The notes: generated by a model from the sequence alone, not told the origin. 64,000 nt of DNA from Bacillus sp. MM2020_4 (GCF_011250555.1 NZ_JAANMZ010000009.1:1-64000); one strand, 5' to 3'; counted from the stretch's first letter, positions 1-8,566 are shown. Program-made: numbers and translations.

Positions 1-986
1 TTGTAGGGTATTTACTTATTGATATTATCGATAATCTTATAAAATATTTAGGAACCACCATTCCTTTTAGTTCGGGAAATGCTGTAGAGCTATTATTTGT
101 ATTATTTTCACCGATATTTGTAAATAAGGGGTATTTCTGGATTGTTTCTTTGGGCATTATTGGGAAGTATATCCTGCTAGGAGTAGTTCTTCAAGAAACT
201 AGTGTGTTGGCGCCAACGATAATAACAATTATTTTATCAGCAATTTCATCAATTCTTTTGACACGATTTATCTCCTTCATAAATTCTTTAAAGTTAGTAT
301 ATGAAGAGCTTCATCAGAAAGAGAAGCTAGCGGTTATTGGTCAAATGGCTACAGCCATTGGGCACGAAATTCGTAATCCCCTTTCTTCATTAAAGGGTTT
401 TACACAGCTGCAGCAGGAAAGAAATCCGAATGGGAATCAGTTTTATCCAATTATGATCCAGGAAATTGATCGGATCAATTCGATAGTCGAGGATCTAATG
501 TATCTTGGGAAACCAAGAGAAATAAAATTTGAAAGTGCCCATATTGAAGAAATAATAACCTATACACATTCAATAACAAAGCATCAGGCTGAAAGACAAG
601 GTATATCTTTTGAGATGACAATGGCAGATACTTTACCACCACTTGAATGTGATGCAAAGCAACTTAAACAGGTCTTTCTTAATTTAATCAAGAATGCTAT
701 TGAATCTATGCCTGAAGGAGGAAAGATACAGATTCTTGTAAAATGTGTTGAGGACCGTAAAATATATATTTCCATTCAGGATGAAGGCTATGGGATTGCT
801 GAAGAAAGCCTTCCAAATTTAGGTGAACCATTTTTTACAACAAAAAAAGATGGAACTGGTCTTGGGTTATTGGTTACCAACCAGATTATCAAGGATCATA
901 ATGGAGAGTTGAAAATAGAAAGTGAGATTGGTACAGGAACAAAGATTACTGTGATATTACCAATTAAACAAAATTCATGGAAATAA
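1..986 (+). CDS. Membrane sensor histidine kinase, 5' end outside the window
   Basis: Autophosphorylating sensor kinase of the KinB/ResE-like class, probably signalling to a distant response regulator. The frame is open to the left edge (from base 3), so the start is missing; about 327 residues are visible. The first ~110 are hydrophobic membrane segments, followed by the H-box (AIGHEIRNPLSSLKGF), N-box (NLIKNAIESMPEGG) and G-boxes (DEGYGIAEE, GTGLGL). An internal TTG at 150 cuts a membrane helix and is unlikely to be the true start. No response regulator follows; the next gene is an HD-GYP protein whose membrane domain is clearly similar (both contain SSGN.VE, YFW.VS.G, KYI and LLTRF). The kinase assignment is firm; the signal is unknown. 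Confidence 0.9.
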   Translation, partial: VGYLLIDIIDNLIKYLGTTIPFSSGNAVELLFVLFSPIFVNKGYFWIVSLGIIGKYILLGVVLQETSVLAPTIITIILSAISSILLTRFISFINSLKLVYEELHQKEKLAVIGQMATAIGHEIRNPLSSLKGFTQLQQERNPNGNQFYPIMIQEIDRINSIVEDLMYLGKPREIKFESAHIEEIITYTHSITKHQAERQGISFEMTMADTLPPLECDAKQLKQVFLNLIKNAIESMPEGGKIQILVKCVEDRKIYISIQDEGYGIAEESLPNLGEPFFTTKKDGTGLGLLVTNQIIKDHNGELKIESEIGTGTKITVILPIKQNSWK

Positions 987-1112
987 AATGTTACAAGGGG
1001 TATATCAATAATATATAATGTAGGTGGGCACGGTACTTTAAGTGATTTTGTGAAATACAACAATTAGTACTGCGAAATTCTTAAAAATGTGCTAGAAACA
1101 CTGGAGGTTAAT

Positions 1113-2273
1113 ATGATTCCACACGAGGAAAGGCAAACCGTCAAATGGTTTTTATTATTCTTTTATATCATTTTAATAGGTTATGATTTTCTATACTATT
1201 ACTTTTTACCCGTTTTTATACGTCATAAGGCTGGCGGGCTACCTAGTAACTTTTGGTATATCACCTATTTTGTATTGGCAATATTGATTCCAGTAATCTT
1301 TTATTTAAATAAAGTTAATAAGCAATTTTGGATAAAATATTTGGTTTTCATAAGCTATTTACTCTCCTCATTTATTGTTGATGTTATTACATATTATGGT
1401 AGGGGAGAGGACTATTCAAGTGGTAATGTGGTAGAGGTATTTTTAATTTTATCATTACCTCTTTTCTTAAATACAAGATATTTTTGGTTAGTTAGTATTG
1501 GAGTAGCTTTAAAATACATTTTTACTGGATACATATTAAATGCTTCATTTGTGATAATCCCGTTAATATTAATTGCTATTTTATCCATCATGTCATTCTT
1601 TTTATTAACTCGTTTCCAAGGATATGTCCGGTCGATTAGTACCTTATATGATAATCAATTAGAAGAAATTGTGAAGGGTGTTATTGCGACCTTGGAGTTG
1701 AAAGATCCTTATACTAGGGGTCATAGTGAACGTGTAGCGAGCTACGCTTTATTATTAGCAAAGGAAATAGGGGGATTTACCAAAGAGGAACAAAAGTCAT
1801 TTTATTATGCCTGTTTACTTCATGATATTGGAAAGGTTCATATTCCAGATCAAATTCTAATGAAACCGGGAAAACTAACAAAAGAAGAATTTGAGATTAT
1901 TAAAACTCATCCAGTTGTTGGTACTGATGCGGTTAAGAATGTTGAGGGAATAAAGGATAGTATTTGTGTAATTCGCTCTCACCACGAGCGTTGGGATGGA
2001 ATGGGTTATCCTGATCAATTAAAGGGTAAAGCTATTCCATTATTTGCAAGAGTAACGGCTATTGCAGACGCTTTTGATGCAATGACTTCCTCAAGATCTT
2101 ATAGGGCAGCAATGCCTGTTGAGGAAGCATTTCAACGGATTATTGAAGGTGAAGGTTCCCAATTTGATCCAATGTTAGTGGAAGAATTTAAAAAGGTCTT
2201 TCCTGCTTGGAGAAAATTTCATGAAAAATATCCATGGACAAAAAAGTGGGAAATGTATAGGGAGGTGGAATGA
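1113..2273 (+). CDS. Membrane HD-GYP domain protein (putative c-di-GMP phosphodiesterase)
   Basis: A protein of 386 residues: about six hydrophobic segments in the first ~180 residues, then an HD-GYP domain. Visible motifs are the HD pair in LLHDIGKVHIPD, a downstream SHHERWDGMGYP containing GYP, and ADAFDAMTS. HD-GYP proteins usually hydrolyse cyclic di-GMP or related dinucleotides. ATG 1113 was chosen because CTGGAGGT lies 5 bases upstream; a GTG at 1089 has no site. The last ~80 membrane residues match the preceding kinase, suggesting a common stimulus. Its 3' end (GGAGGTGG at 2261-2268) is also the ribosome binding site of the next tiny gene, so the two are probably translationally coupled. 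Confidence 0.88.
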   Translation: MIPHEERQTVKWFLLFFYIILIGYDFLYYYFLPVFIRHKAGGLPSNFWYITYFVLAILIPVIFYLNKVNKQFWIKYLVFISYLLSSFIVDVITYYGRGEDYSSGNVVEVFLILSLPLFLNTRYFWLVSIGVALKYIFTGYILNASFVIIPLILIAILSIMSFFLLTRFQGYVRSISTLYDNQLEEIVKGVIATLELKDPYTRGHSERVASYALLLAKEIGGFTKEEQKSFYYACLLHDIGKVHIPDQILMKPGKLTKEEFEIIKTHPVVGTDAVKNVEGIKDSICVIRSHHERWDGMGYPDQLKGKAIPLFARVTAIADAFDAMTSSRSYRAAMPVEEAFQRIIEGEGSQFDPMLVEEFKKVFPAWRKFHEKYPWTKKWEMYREVE

Positions 2274-2274
2274 A

Positions 2275-2346
2275 ATGAAAATCCGTAAACTAAAAAAAGT
2301 TAAAACAACTTGCTGGTGGTGTCCATATGCAGGAATCAAGCCATAA
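2275..2346 (+). CDS. 23-residue Cys-containing peptide, candidate precursor or signal
   Basis: A short gene starting one base after the HD-GYP stop, with a strong GGAGGTGG six bases before its ATG and followed at once by a hairpin. The product has a very basic N-terminal half (MKIRKLKKVK) and a C-terminal core TTCWWCPYAGIKP with a CxxCP motif. It has no signal peptide. The next gene encodes a membrane M50 metalloprotease with a PqqD-like N-terminal domain, the fold that grips leader peptides of ribosomally made modified peptides. I infer a precursor or signalling peptide handled by that protein. Ribosome binding site, terminator and neighbour all favour a real gene, but I do not recognise the peptide family and the function is not established. 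Confidence 0.72.
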   Translation: MKIRKLKKVKTTCWWCPYAGIKP

Positions 2347-2354
2347 TAAAGTGG

Positions 2355-2386
2355 GGATGCTAGCGCAAAGCTAAGCATCCTTCTTT
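2355..2386 (+). terminator. Terminator/attenuator between peptide gene and M50 gene
   Basis: GGATGCTAGC pairs with GCTAAGCATCC (one bulged base) and is followed by a T-rich stretch. Placed 8 bases after the peptide stop and ahead of the protease gene, it would let much more peptide mRNA than protease mRNA be made. Confidence 0.7.
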
Positions 2387-2418
2387 AATTATAAAACTAT
2401 AAGTTAAAGGGTGTTATA

Positions 2419-3594
2419 ATGACCATTACACTCGATTCAAATCTATTATTGGCTCCACTTAATATTCGTAAAGATAAAAAAAATTATATTATTGAAGATA
2501 TAGATTCAGGTGAATTCTATGAAATGCCAGAAGTTTGTGTTGAAGCGATAAATTTAATAACTGTTGGTAAGCATTTAGGTGATATTGAGAAAAAGCTTAA
2601 AGATAAATATCCGAATGATGACGTTGATCTTCTCGATTTTGCTGAACAGTTATTGGAATTGCAATTGATAGAGGAAATTGATGGTGTAAAAGTTGAACGA
2701 CAGGTTCAGCAAAAGGAACCCTTGGGGTTTTCGTCCATTTCTCCAAAGGTCGGAAAATTCTTCTTTAATAAGATTTCGTATCTTTTGTATCTATCCCTGT
2801 TAGTAGTAAATATTATTCTTGTCATTGTCAAGCCTTCCTTATTTCCTCATTATAAAGATATTTTTGTTTTTGATATTATGGTATTAAATGTGGTTGTATG
2901 GATGACGATTTCCTTTATTTTGGTGCTTATCCACGAGTTTGGGCATATTTTGGCCATGAGAGCTCACAATCTTCCAACCAAATTGGGGATTGGTCATCGG
3001 TTATTTTTTGTTGTCTTTGAAACGGATATGTCATCGATTTGGAGACTACCCTCTAAGGATAGGAATGTGTTATTTTTAGCAGGTCTTTGCTTTGATACAG
3101 TCATTCTTTTTATTGCCCTAATTTGTCAATTAATTTTTCCAAATGGGATTTCACTCAGTTTAACGACACTTGCTGTATTTGATATATTTACGAGAATTGT
3201 ATTTCAATGCTGCATTTATATGAAAACGGATCTATATTTTGTCTTTGAAAATGTATCCGGGTGTTACAATTTGATAGAAAATGCGAATCAGACCATTCGC
3301 AAATGGTTTCCATTTCTTAAATTTAGCGCCAAGGATGAGGTTGAATTTGAAAGCGAAAGAAGGACGATTTTCTTTTACTCCATTTTCTGTGTTGTTGGGG
3401 TAGGATTAACGATTTTCCTATATGCAAAGTATTATATTCCTGAAATAATTCATGCGGCAAAAATACTCCTTCCGGGATACTTACAATCACCAACAAGCCT
3501 TGTTTTCTGGGATGCAGTGGTTTTTACACTCCAGGTCGGCATCTTCTTACTATTACTTTTGAATTCATGGCGAAAAAAATACCTAAAGTATTAG
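2419..3594 (+). CDS. PqqD-like/M50 membrane metalloprotease (peptide zinc metalloprotease type)
   Basis: A protein of 391 residues. Residues ~1-95 look like a PqqD-type peptide-recognition domain (DSGEFYEMP, a helix with AINLI, then DVDLLDFAEQLLELQLIEEIDG). A multi-pass membrane part follows with the zinc motif HEFGH (His172, Glu173, His176) and a candidate third ligand Asp271 in MKTDLYFVFE, where YydH-like family members have RTDGY. The last hydrophobic helix ends in a basic tail. Such proteins are thought to cleave or mature small peptides within or near the membrane. The obvious candidate substrate is the 23-residue peptide just upstream. RBS AAGGGTG precedes ATG 2419. Fold and active site are well supported; the substrate is inferred. 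Confidence 0.82.
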   Translation: MTITLDSNLLLAPLNIRKDKKNYIIEDIDSGEFYEMPEVCVEAINLITVGKHLGDIEKKLKDKYPNDDVDLLDFAEQLLELQLIEEIDGVKVERQVQQKEPLGFSSISPKVGKFFFNKISYLLYLSLLVVNIILVIVKPSLFPHYKDIFVFDIMVLNVVVWMTISFILVLIHEFGHILAMRAHNLPTKLGIGHRLFFVVFETDMSSIWRLPSKDRNVLFLAGLCFDTVILFIALICQLIFPNGISLSLTTLAVFDIFTRIVFQCCIYMKTDLYFVFENVSGCYNLIENANQTIRKWFPFLKFSAKDEVEFESERRTIFFYSIFCVVGVGLTIFLYAKYYIPEIIHAAKILLPGYLQSPTSLVFWDAVVFTLQVGIFLLLLLNSWRKKYLKY

Positions 3595-3630
3595 TTTGTG
3601 TCAGAAATTTGTCTAAAATAATATTTCTAA

Positions 3631-3665
3631 GGGTTTTTTCCCCCGATGATGGGGGAGTTCCCCTA
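3631..3665 (+). promoter_or_regulatory. Overlapping G/C palindromes, candidate NreC operator
   Basis: Upstream of the reductase operon lie GGG-TTTTTT-CCC (3631-3642), CCCCC-GATGAT-GGGGG (3640-3655) and GGGG-AGTT-CCCC-TA (3652-3665). The last resembles the TAGGGN4CCCTA palindrome described for staphylococcal NreC, and an NreC homologue is encoded 6 kb downstream. The inverted repeats are directly visible; the regulator assignment is inferred. The CCCCC/GGGGG arm could instead form a hairpin. Confidence 0.5.
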
Positions 3666-3743
3666 TATAGATAACACTTCTGTTTTTCTTACAATAAAGG
3701 TAAGAAAACGGATGTGTTATTTTTTTTAGGGAGGATCAAGAAA

Positions 3744-4826
3744 ATGGAGTCAACTATTTCTACGACCAAAAAACCGAGAAGCTCTGTTAATGATGCGTTT
3801 GCATCCCATTTTGCGAAATCAATGTTTCTAGCTGTTGTCGGACTACTAATCTTAACTTTTATCGGAACCAGAATGTTTACCCATGTCGACTTGAATTTAT
3901 ATGGATATATGGTTGGGACCATCGTTTTTATTGGCGGGTTCTTTTACCGCTTTATTGCCTGGGGCGAAAGGCCGCCAACCAAACTTTTTATAAAAAAAGG
4001 GTTAAAGCTGCTTTTTAGAAAAAGCACGCCAAAAACAGCAGTCAATCATTTAGCGATTTACGATTTCATCCGCAATCGCGGAATTTACCGTTGGGTACAG
4101 CATATCCTAATCGGCTGGGGCTGTGTGCTTGCATGTTTAGTTACTTTCCCGCTCGTGTTCAGCTGGATGTACTTTACAATGGAGGATAATGGCTACTATA
4201 CCATCGTGTTATTTGGAATGAATGTTTTGCATGTAAAAGCAGAAGGAATCATTGCTTGGTTATCCTATAATGCTTTAAATATTGCCGCAATCATGGTTAC
4301 GGCAGGTGTGGCAATGGCACTCTACCGCCGTTTGAAAAACATGCAGGCCAGAGCAGAACAAAAATTCATGTATGACTTCTTACCACTTTACCTGTTACTA
4401 TTCATTTCGATCACTGGCCTTTTACTCACTTTCCAGAACATCGTATTACATGGCTGGATGCAGCCGCAAATGTCACTTATCCACCAATTTTCCGTCATTG
4501 TGACGTTGATTTATTTACCATTCGGAAAGCTTGCGCACATTCCTTTCCGTCCAATGAGTGTTTTTGCAAGAAATTATCGTGAACATTATGGAGAACAACA
4601 TATGAAAGAATGTAAAGTATGCGGCGACCATTTCGTATCTGTTGAGCAATCAAATGATGTCATTCAAGTATTAGGTGTCAATGAGATCGATTTTAATATG
4701 CAAGATGGTTTTAACCTTGCTGAATTATGCCTGCCATGCCGCAGAAAGTACCGGATTTCCAGATTCTCAGGATTCGCAACGCATCAAGTGAAAGTCAAGG
4801 AGGCAAACCAGAATGCAAAGGGATAA
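3744..4826 (+). CDS. Membrane subunit of the molybdo-oxidoreductase, cytochrome b/NarI-like
   Basis: About 360 residues with six or so membrane helices. Histidines near the helix ends (IYRWVQHILIGW, NIVLHGW, LIHQFS, KLAHIPF) are suited to haem b ligation as in NarI-type quinol dehydrogenases. The C-terminal ~70 residues carry two CxxC pairs (CKVCGDHF and CLPCRRKY), a zinc-ribbon or rubredoxin-like knuckle that NarI lacks. ATG 3744 has GGGAGG upstream. The stop overlaps the start of the catalytic subunit by 14 bases, so both are made together. Likely role: passing electrons from quinol to the cytoplasmic molybdoenzyme. The haem assignment is inferred. Confidence 0.7.
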   Translation: MESTISTTKKPRSSVNDAFASHFAKSMFLAVVGLLILTFIGTRMFTHVDLNLYGYMVGTIVFIGGFFYRFIAWGERPPTKLFIKKGLKLLFRKSTPKTAVNHLAIYDFIRNRGIYRWVQHILIGWGCVLACLVTFPLVFSWMYFTMEDNGYYTIVLFGMNVLHVKAEGIIAWLSYNALNIAAIMVTAGVAMALYRRLKNMQARAEQKFMYDFLPLYLLLFISITGLLLTFQNIVLHGWMQPQMSLIHQFSVIVTLIYLPFGKLAHIPFRPMSVFARNYREHYGEQHMKECKVCGDHFVSVEQSNDVIQVLGVNEIDFNMQDGFNLAELCLPCRRKYRISRFSGFATHQVKVKEANQNAKG

Positions 4827-6981
4827 GTTTTTTAAAGAAATCGAAAATGTACGTCATCCAAATGAAACTCTTGTAAAAACACACTGCAGCTATTGCGGGA
4901 TGCAATGTGGGATGAATTTACGTGTTAATACGAAGACAAATAAAATTATTGGTGTTGAGCCTCGTTATGACTGGCCGGTAACAGTCGGAAAAATGTGTCC
5001 GAAAGGGGTTACCGCTTACCAGCAGACGAACCATGATGATCGCATCTTAAAACCATTAATCCGTGATGATGCCTCCCTCAAAGGGACAAAAGAAGGATTC
5101 CGTGAAGCCACATGGGATGAAGCCTACAGCTTAATAGCTAAAAAGTTTGCAGAGCTTCAAGGAAAATACGGAAAAGATAGTTTATCAGTATTCAGTGGTG
5201 TATCGATGACAAATGAAAAATGTTACTTAACAGGTAAGTTCGCCCGGGTAGCCATGCAAACACGCTATATCGACTATAACGGCCGTTTCTGTATGTCAAG
5301 TGCAGCTGGTGGCTTCCTCCGTTCTTTCGGTGTAGACCGTGGATCAACACTGCCATGGACAGACCTTCATGAAACAGATTGCTTGTTTATCGCTGGTAGT
5401 AATACGGCTGAATGTCACCCAACTTCCATGTTCCGTGTTTGGGCAGTACAGGAAAGAGGCGGATACTTAATCGTTGCCGATCCTCGCGAAACTCCAATTG
5501 CAAGAAGAGCAGATGTCCACTTGGATTTAAGACCGGGAACAGACCTAGCTCTTGCAAATGGAATCTTAAACCTACTGATTCAAAACGGCTATGCCGATGA
5601 AGAATTTGTTAACAACCACACAAATGGTTTTGAGGAAACAAAAGAATTGGTGAAAGAATTTACTCCGGAATATACAAGTGAAATTACTGGCGTTGATCCT
5701 GAAAAAATTATTCGTGCCGCAGAAATTTATGGAAAGGCACCAAATGCCGTTGTCATGTTTGCCCGTGGGATCGAGCAGCAGCATAAAGGGGTCGACAATG
5801 TATCGGCTTATACCAACATGGCATTAGTCACTGGAAAAATTGGCCGTCCAAAATCAGGTGTTGCCACTTTTACAGGTCAAGGTAATGGCCAAGGCGGCCG
5901 TGAACATGGGCAGAAATCAGACTTACTGCCAGGTTATCGTAAAATAACGAATCCGAAACATGTGGAAGAAGTGTGTCAGGTCTGGGGAATTACGCCAGAA
6001 GAGATGCCGCAGCCAGGTGTCTCAGCCTATGAAATGTTCGAATTGATGGAGAAAAAGACCATCCGAGGATTGTATTTGCTTTGTTCAAATCCTGCTGTAT
6101 CCGCACCGAACTTAAACTTTGTTCGTAAAGCAATGAAGGGCTTGGATTTCATGGTTTGTGCAGACTTCTACCTATCAGAATCAGCGGAATTTGCCGATGT
6201 CATTCTTCCAACCGTTACATGGTCAGAAGATGAAGGAACAGTGACAAACCTAGAAGGACGGATTATTAAGATTAATAAAGCCCAAGAGCCACTTGGTGAA
6301 TCAAAGCCGGATTGGCAGATTCAAGCAGAGCTTGCAGAATACCTTGGCAGAGGAAAATATTTCTCTCATTTGAAAACAGCAAGAGATGTTGCGGATGAAT
6401 TCCGCTTAGCATCAAAAGGCGGTTATGCCGATTACTATGGTGCAACATGGGATAAAATTGACAAACAAGACGGAGTGTTCTGGCCTTGTAAAGATGAAGC
6501 CGACGAAGGGACACCGCATATGTTCCTAGATAAAAAATTCTATCATCCGGATGGAAAGGCAAAAATATGTGCCCTTCCGTACCGTCCGCCGGCAGAAGAA
6601 CCGGATGAAAAATATCCATTACGTTTAACAACAGGACGCGTGGTTTACCACTATTTATCTGGAAACCAAACACGCCGCATTCAATTTTTACGTGATATGT
6701 GCCCTGAGCCATATGTAGAGGTACATCCGGAAACAGCTGCTAAATACAATATTGTTCATGAAGAATATGTCCGCCTTTATACACGCAGAGGCGAAGCTGA
6801 ATATAAAGTGAAAATCACAGAAGCTATTCGAAAAGATACCGTATTTGTGCCATACCATTTTGGCCACGATAAATCTATTAATCTCTTAACAATTGCAGCT
6901 CTAGACCCCATGTCACGGATGCCGGAATACAAGGCTTGTGCCGCGCAGATTGAAAAACTAGAAATGAAGAAGGTGCAGTAA
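4813..6981 (+). CDS. Molybdopterin oxidoreductase catalytic subunit, probable nitrate reductase
   Basis: A protein of 722 residues in the Nap/Nas/formate dehydrogenase superfamily. An N-terminal [4Fe-4S] motif uses Cys25, Cys28, Cys32 and Cys62 (HCSYCGMQC ... CPKG). Cys160 in GRFCMSSA sits where the Mo-ligating residue lies, favouring a Cys-ligated Nas/Nap-type centre. The C-terminal part (LTTGRVVYHYLSGNQTRR) is the pterin-binding domain. No Tat signal is present, so the enzyme should be cytoplasmic. AAGGAGG precedes ATG 4813. Nitrate as substrate is inferred from the adjacent Nre regulators; other oxyanions or formate are not excluded. Confidence 0.82.
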   Translation: MQRDKFFKEIENVRHPNETLVKTHCSYCGMQCGMNLRVNTKTNKIIGVEPRYDWPVTVGKMCPKGVTAYQQTNHDDRILKPLIRDDASLKGTKEGFREATWDEAYSLIAKKFAELQGKYGKDSLSVFSGVSMTNEKCYLTGKFARVAMQTRYIDYNGRFCMSSAAGGFLRSFGVDRGSTLPWTDLHETDCLFIAGSNTAECHPTSMFRVWAVQERGGYLIVADPRETPIARRADVHLDLRPGTDLALANGILNLLIQNGYADEEFVNNHTNGFEETKELVKEFTPEYTSEITGVDPEKIIRAAEIYGKAPNAVVMFARGIEQQHKGVDNVSAYTNMALVTGKIGRPKSGVATFTGQGNGQGGREHGQKSDLLPGYRKITNPKHVEEVCQVWGITPEEMPQPGVSAYEMFELMEKKTIRGLYLLCSNPAVSAPNLNFVRKAMKGLDFMVCADFYLSESAEFADVILPTVTWSEDEGTVTNLEGRIIKINKAQEPLGESKPDWQIQAELAEYLGRGKYFSHLKTARDVADEFRLASKGGYADYYGATWDKIDKQDGVFWPCKDEADEGTPHMFLDKKFYHPDGKAKICALPYRPPAEEPDEKYPLRLTTGRVVYHYLSGNQTRRIQFLRDMCPEPYVEVHPETAAKYNIVHEEYVRLYTRRGEAEYKVKITEAIRKDTVFVPYHFGHDKSINLLTIAALDPMSRMPEYKACAAQIEKLEMKKVQ

Positions 6982-7542
6982 ATGAAAAAGAGGCTTTATT
7001 TAGAACTTGAAAACTGTATAGGGTGTCGCTCCTGCTTGGCGGCTTGTACACAGTGCGGAGGACATGAGGAACGTAACCGTAACTATGTTTACGACGTTAA
7101 CCCACTTGTTAACCGTCAAACCATGCCTCTTATGTGCCTTCACTGCGTGAATCCTGCTTGTGCACGAAGCTGTCCGGCTCAGGCCATTCAAATTCACGAA
7201 ACAGGTGCTGTTCTTTCGGCGCTTGTGGAAAAGTGTATCGGCTGTCAAAACTGTACGATTGCTTGTCCGTACGGTATTCCGAAGTTTGATACAGAGCAAA
7301 ATTTAATGTATAAGTGTGACCTCTGTATCGACCGGACAAAGGATGGCATTCCACCAATGTGTGCGAGTGTTTGTCCTTCCAATACACTTCAATGGTTAAC
7401 AGATGATGAAATTGAAGCGAAACAAAAGCAATTTAATCTTGATAATGGTAAATGGGTAACAAGTATGCCTTATTTAGAAGGCGAAACAAACGTTAAAGTG
7501 AATCTCCCTGGAATCCTGCAGGGCGTCACGAAATTGTTTTAG
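6982..7542 (+). CDS. Four-cluster ferredoxin subunit (NrfC/DmsB-like)
   Basis: A protein of 186 residues with four cysteine clusters: CIGCRSCLAAC, CLHCVNPACARSCP, CIGCQNCTIACP and CDLCIDRTKDGIPPMCASVC. This is the usual four [4Fe-4S] wiring protein of molybdopterin oxidoreductases, linking the catalytic subunit to a membrane electron donor. It begins at the base after the stop of the catalytic gene. No signal sequence is seen, consistent with a cytoplasmic complex. Confidence 0.87.
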   Translation: MKKRLYLELENCIGCRSCLAACTQCGGHEERNRNYVYDVNPLVNRQTMPLMCLHCVNPACARSCPAQAIQIHETGAVLSALVEKCIGCQNCTIACPYGIPKFDTEQNLMYKCDLCIDRTKDGIPPMCASVCPSNTLQWLTDDEIEAKQKQFNLDNGKWVTSMPYLEGETNVKVNLPGILQGVTKLF

Positions 7543-7553
7543 GAGGGATTAAC

Positions 7554-8078
7554 ATGACAGATAAAAATAATAAAATCCCGTTTAATGAAGATAACTATAC
7601 ACATAATATCAATCGCAATAATGAAAGAAAATTGGATCGTCGCGGTTTCATGAAAACCTTGGTTGGCGCTGCGGGAGTATTTGCCGTTTCCTCCCTTCCA
7701 TGGGGTGTGTTGGCTGCGAAGGAATTAAATGGTCTTGAAGATAAAAAATATCCGAAACAAAAAATCACGGACGTTAGTGCTTTATCTGTGGGGGATGCTG
7801 TTGACTTTGCTTTCCCTGGAGAGCATGACAGTGCCATTTTAATTCGACTTTCTGAGAAAAAATACGTGGCCTATCAAAATGCTTGTACCCATCTTCGCTG
7901 CCCGGTTTTTTGGAAAAAGGATGAGGGTGAAATGCTTTGCCCATGTCATCACGGCAAGTTTGATGTAGAAACGGGTGCACCCATTGCCGGCCCTCCTAGA
8001 CGGCCGCTTCCTGAAATTCATGTGAAGGTAGAAAATGGTGCAGTTTATGCCGTGGGGGTGAAGCGTTATGAAGCGTAG
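7554..8078 (+). CDS. Rieske [2Fe-2S] protein with Tat-type N-terminus
   Basis: A protein of 174 residues. Residues ~25-55 form a twin-arginine anchor (LDRRGFMKTLVGAAGVFAVSS). The C-terminal Rieske fold has CTHLRCP and CPCHHGKFD. The pair CTH ... CPCHH supplies the two Cys and two His ligands. It is likely held on the outer face of the membrane, so it may connect the reductase's quinol chemistry to a b/c-type chain. AGGAGGG precedes the ATG. A Rieske subunit in a Mo-reductase operon is unusual compared with narGHJI. Confidence 0.83.
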   Translation: MTDKNNKIPFNEDNYTHNINRNNERKLDRRGFMKTLVGAAGVFAVSSLPWGVLAAKELNGLEDKKYPKQKITDVSALSVGDAVDFAFPGEHDSAILIRLSEKKYVAYQNACTHLRCPVFWKKDEGEMLCPCHHGKFDVETGAPIAGPPRRPLPEIHVKVENGAVYAVGVKRYEA

Positions 8079-8259
8079 TTACCTACCTGTGGCCCTCTTA
8101 CTCGCGGTTCTAATGTTAAACATTATTTTTACGCAATATATGGTTCATCAATACTTTTATGAACATGTAACAAACGTAATCATAGCTGCGGTCATCAACA
8201 TTATTTTGTTTCCAATCGCCTTCCTTATTTATAAAAAAGGTGTGAATGTCCATGACTAG
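8068..8259 (+). CDS. Small membrane protein of the reductase operon
   Basis: A 63-residue protein overlapping the Rieske stop by 11 bases. It has two hydrophobic helices (LPVALLLAVLMLNIIF and VTNVIIAAVINIILFPIAFLIY) joined by a short polar loop. I do not recognise a family. The overlap and position argue for a small accessory or assembly subunit. Confidence 0.6.
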   Translation: MKRSYLPVALLLAVLMLNIIFTQYMVHQYFYEHVTNVIIAAVINIILFPIAFLIYKKGVNVHD

Positions 8260-8566
8260 TGAAACCTATATCGATTTTTGTTTTGTAAGACCAGAAATAG
8301 GTGGCTTTGAAGCGGAAATTGATGAATTATTAAAACAGATCTTTGCAAAAAAACGATTGAACTGGTTTTTAGAAGAAAAGCAGACCATCGATGGTGCTGA
8401 GATGGTTGTGGCTGAAATAAAAGGAATGAGTGACTGGGGTTCTGAGGAAGAAACCATCCAGTTCATCGAGGAGAATGCAGAAGAGAAGTTTTGGGAGTAT
8501 CTGCAGGGCTATAAAATGTTCATCTATCCCGCGAAGAGAGGATGTAACAGCTGTGGAACTCATTAA
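8252..8566 (+). CDS. Unrecognised ~104-residue protein of the reductase operon
   Basis: An acidic soluble protein (TSETYIDFCFVRPEIGGFEAE...) ending in KRGCNSCGTH, a CxxC pair with a terminal His that could hold a metal. ATG 8252 has AAGGTG 8 bases upstream; ATG 8246 is also possible. It overlaps the preceding small membrane gene, and the next start lies inside its 3' end. It may be an assembly factor (NarJ-like role), but there is no sequence proof. Confidence 0.6.
   Translation: MTSETYIDFCFVRPEIGGFEAEIDELLKQIFAKKRLNWFLEEKQTIDGAEMVVAEIKGMSDWGSEEETIQFIEENAEEKFWEYLQGYKMFIYPAKRGCNSCGTH

Noticed and set aside
6272..6712. 146-codon frame antisense to the molybdopterin oxidoreductase
   Set aside because: It is a shadow of a strongly coding region on the opposite strand.
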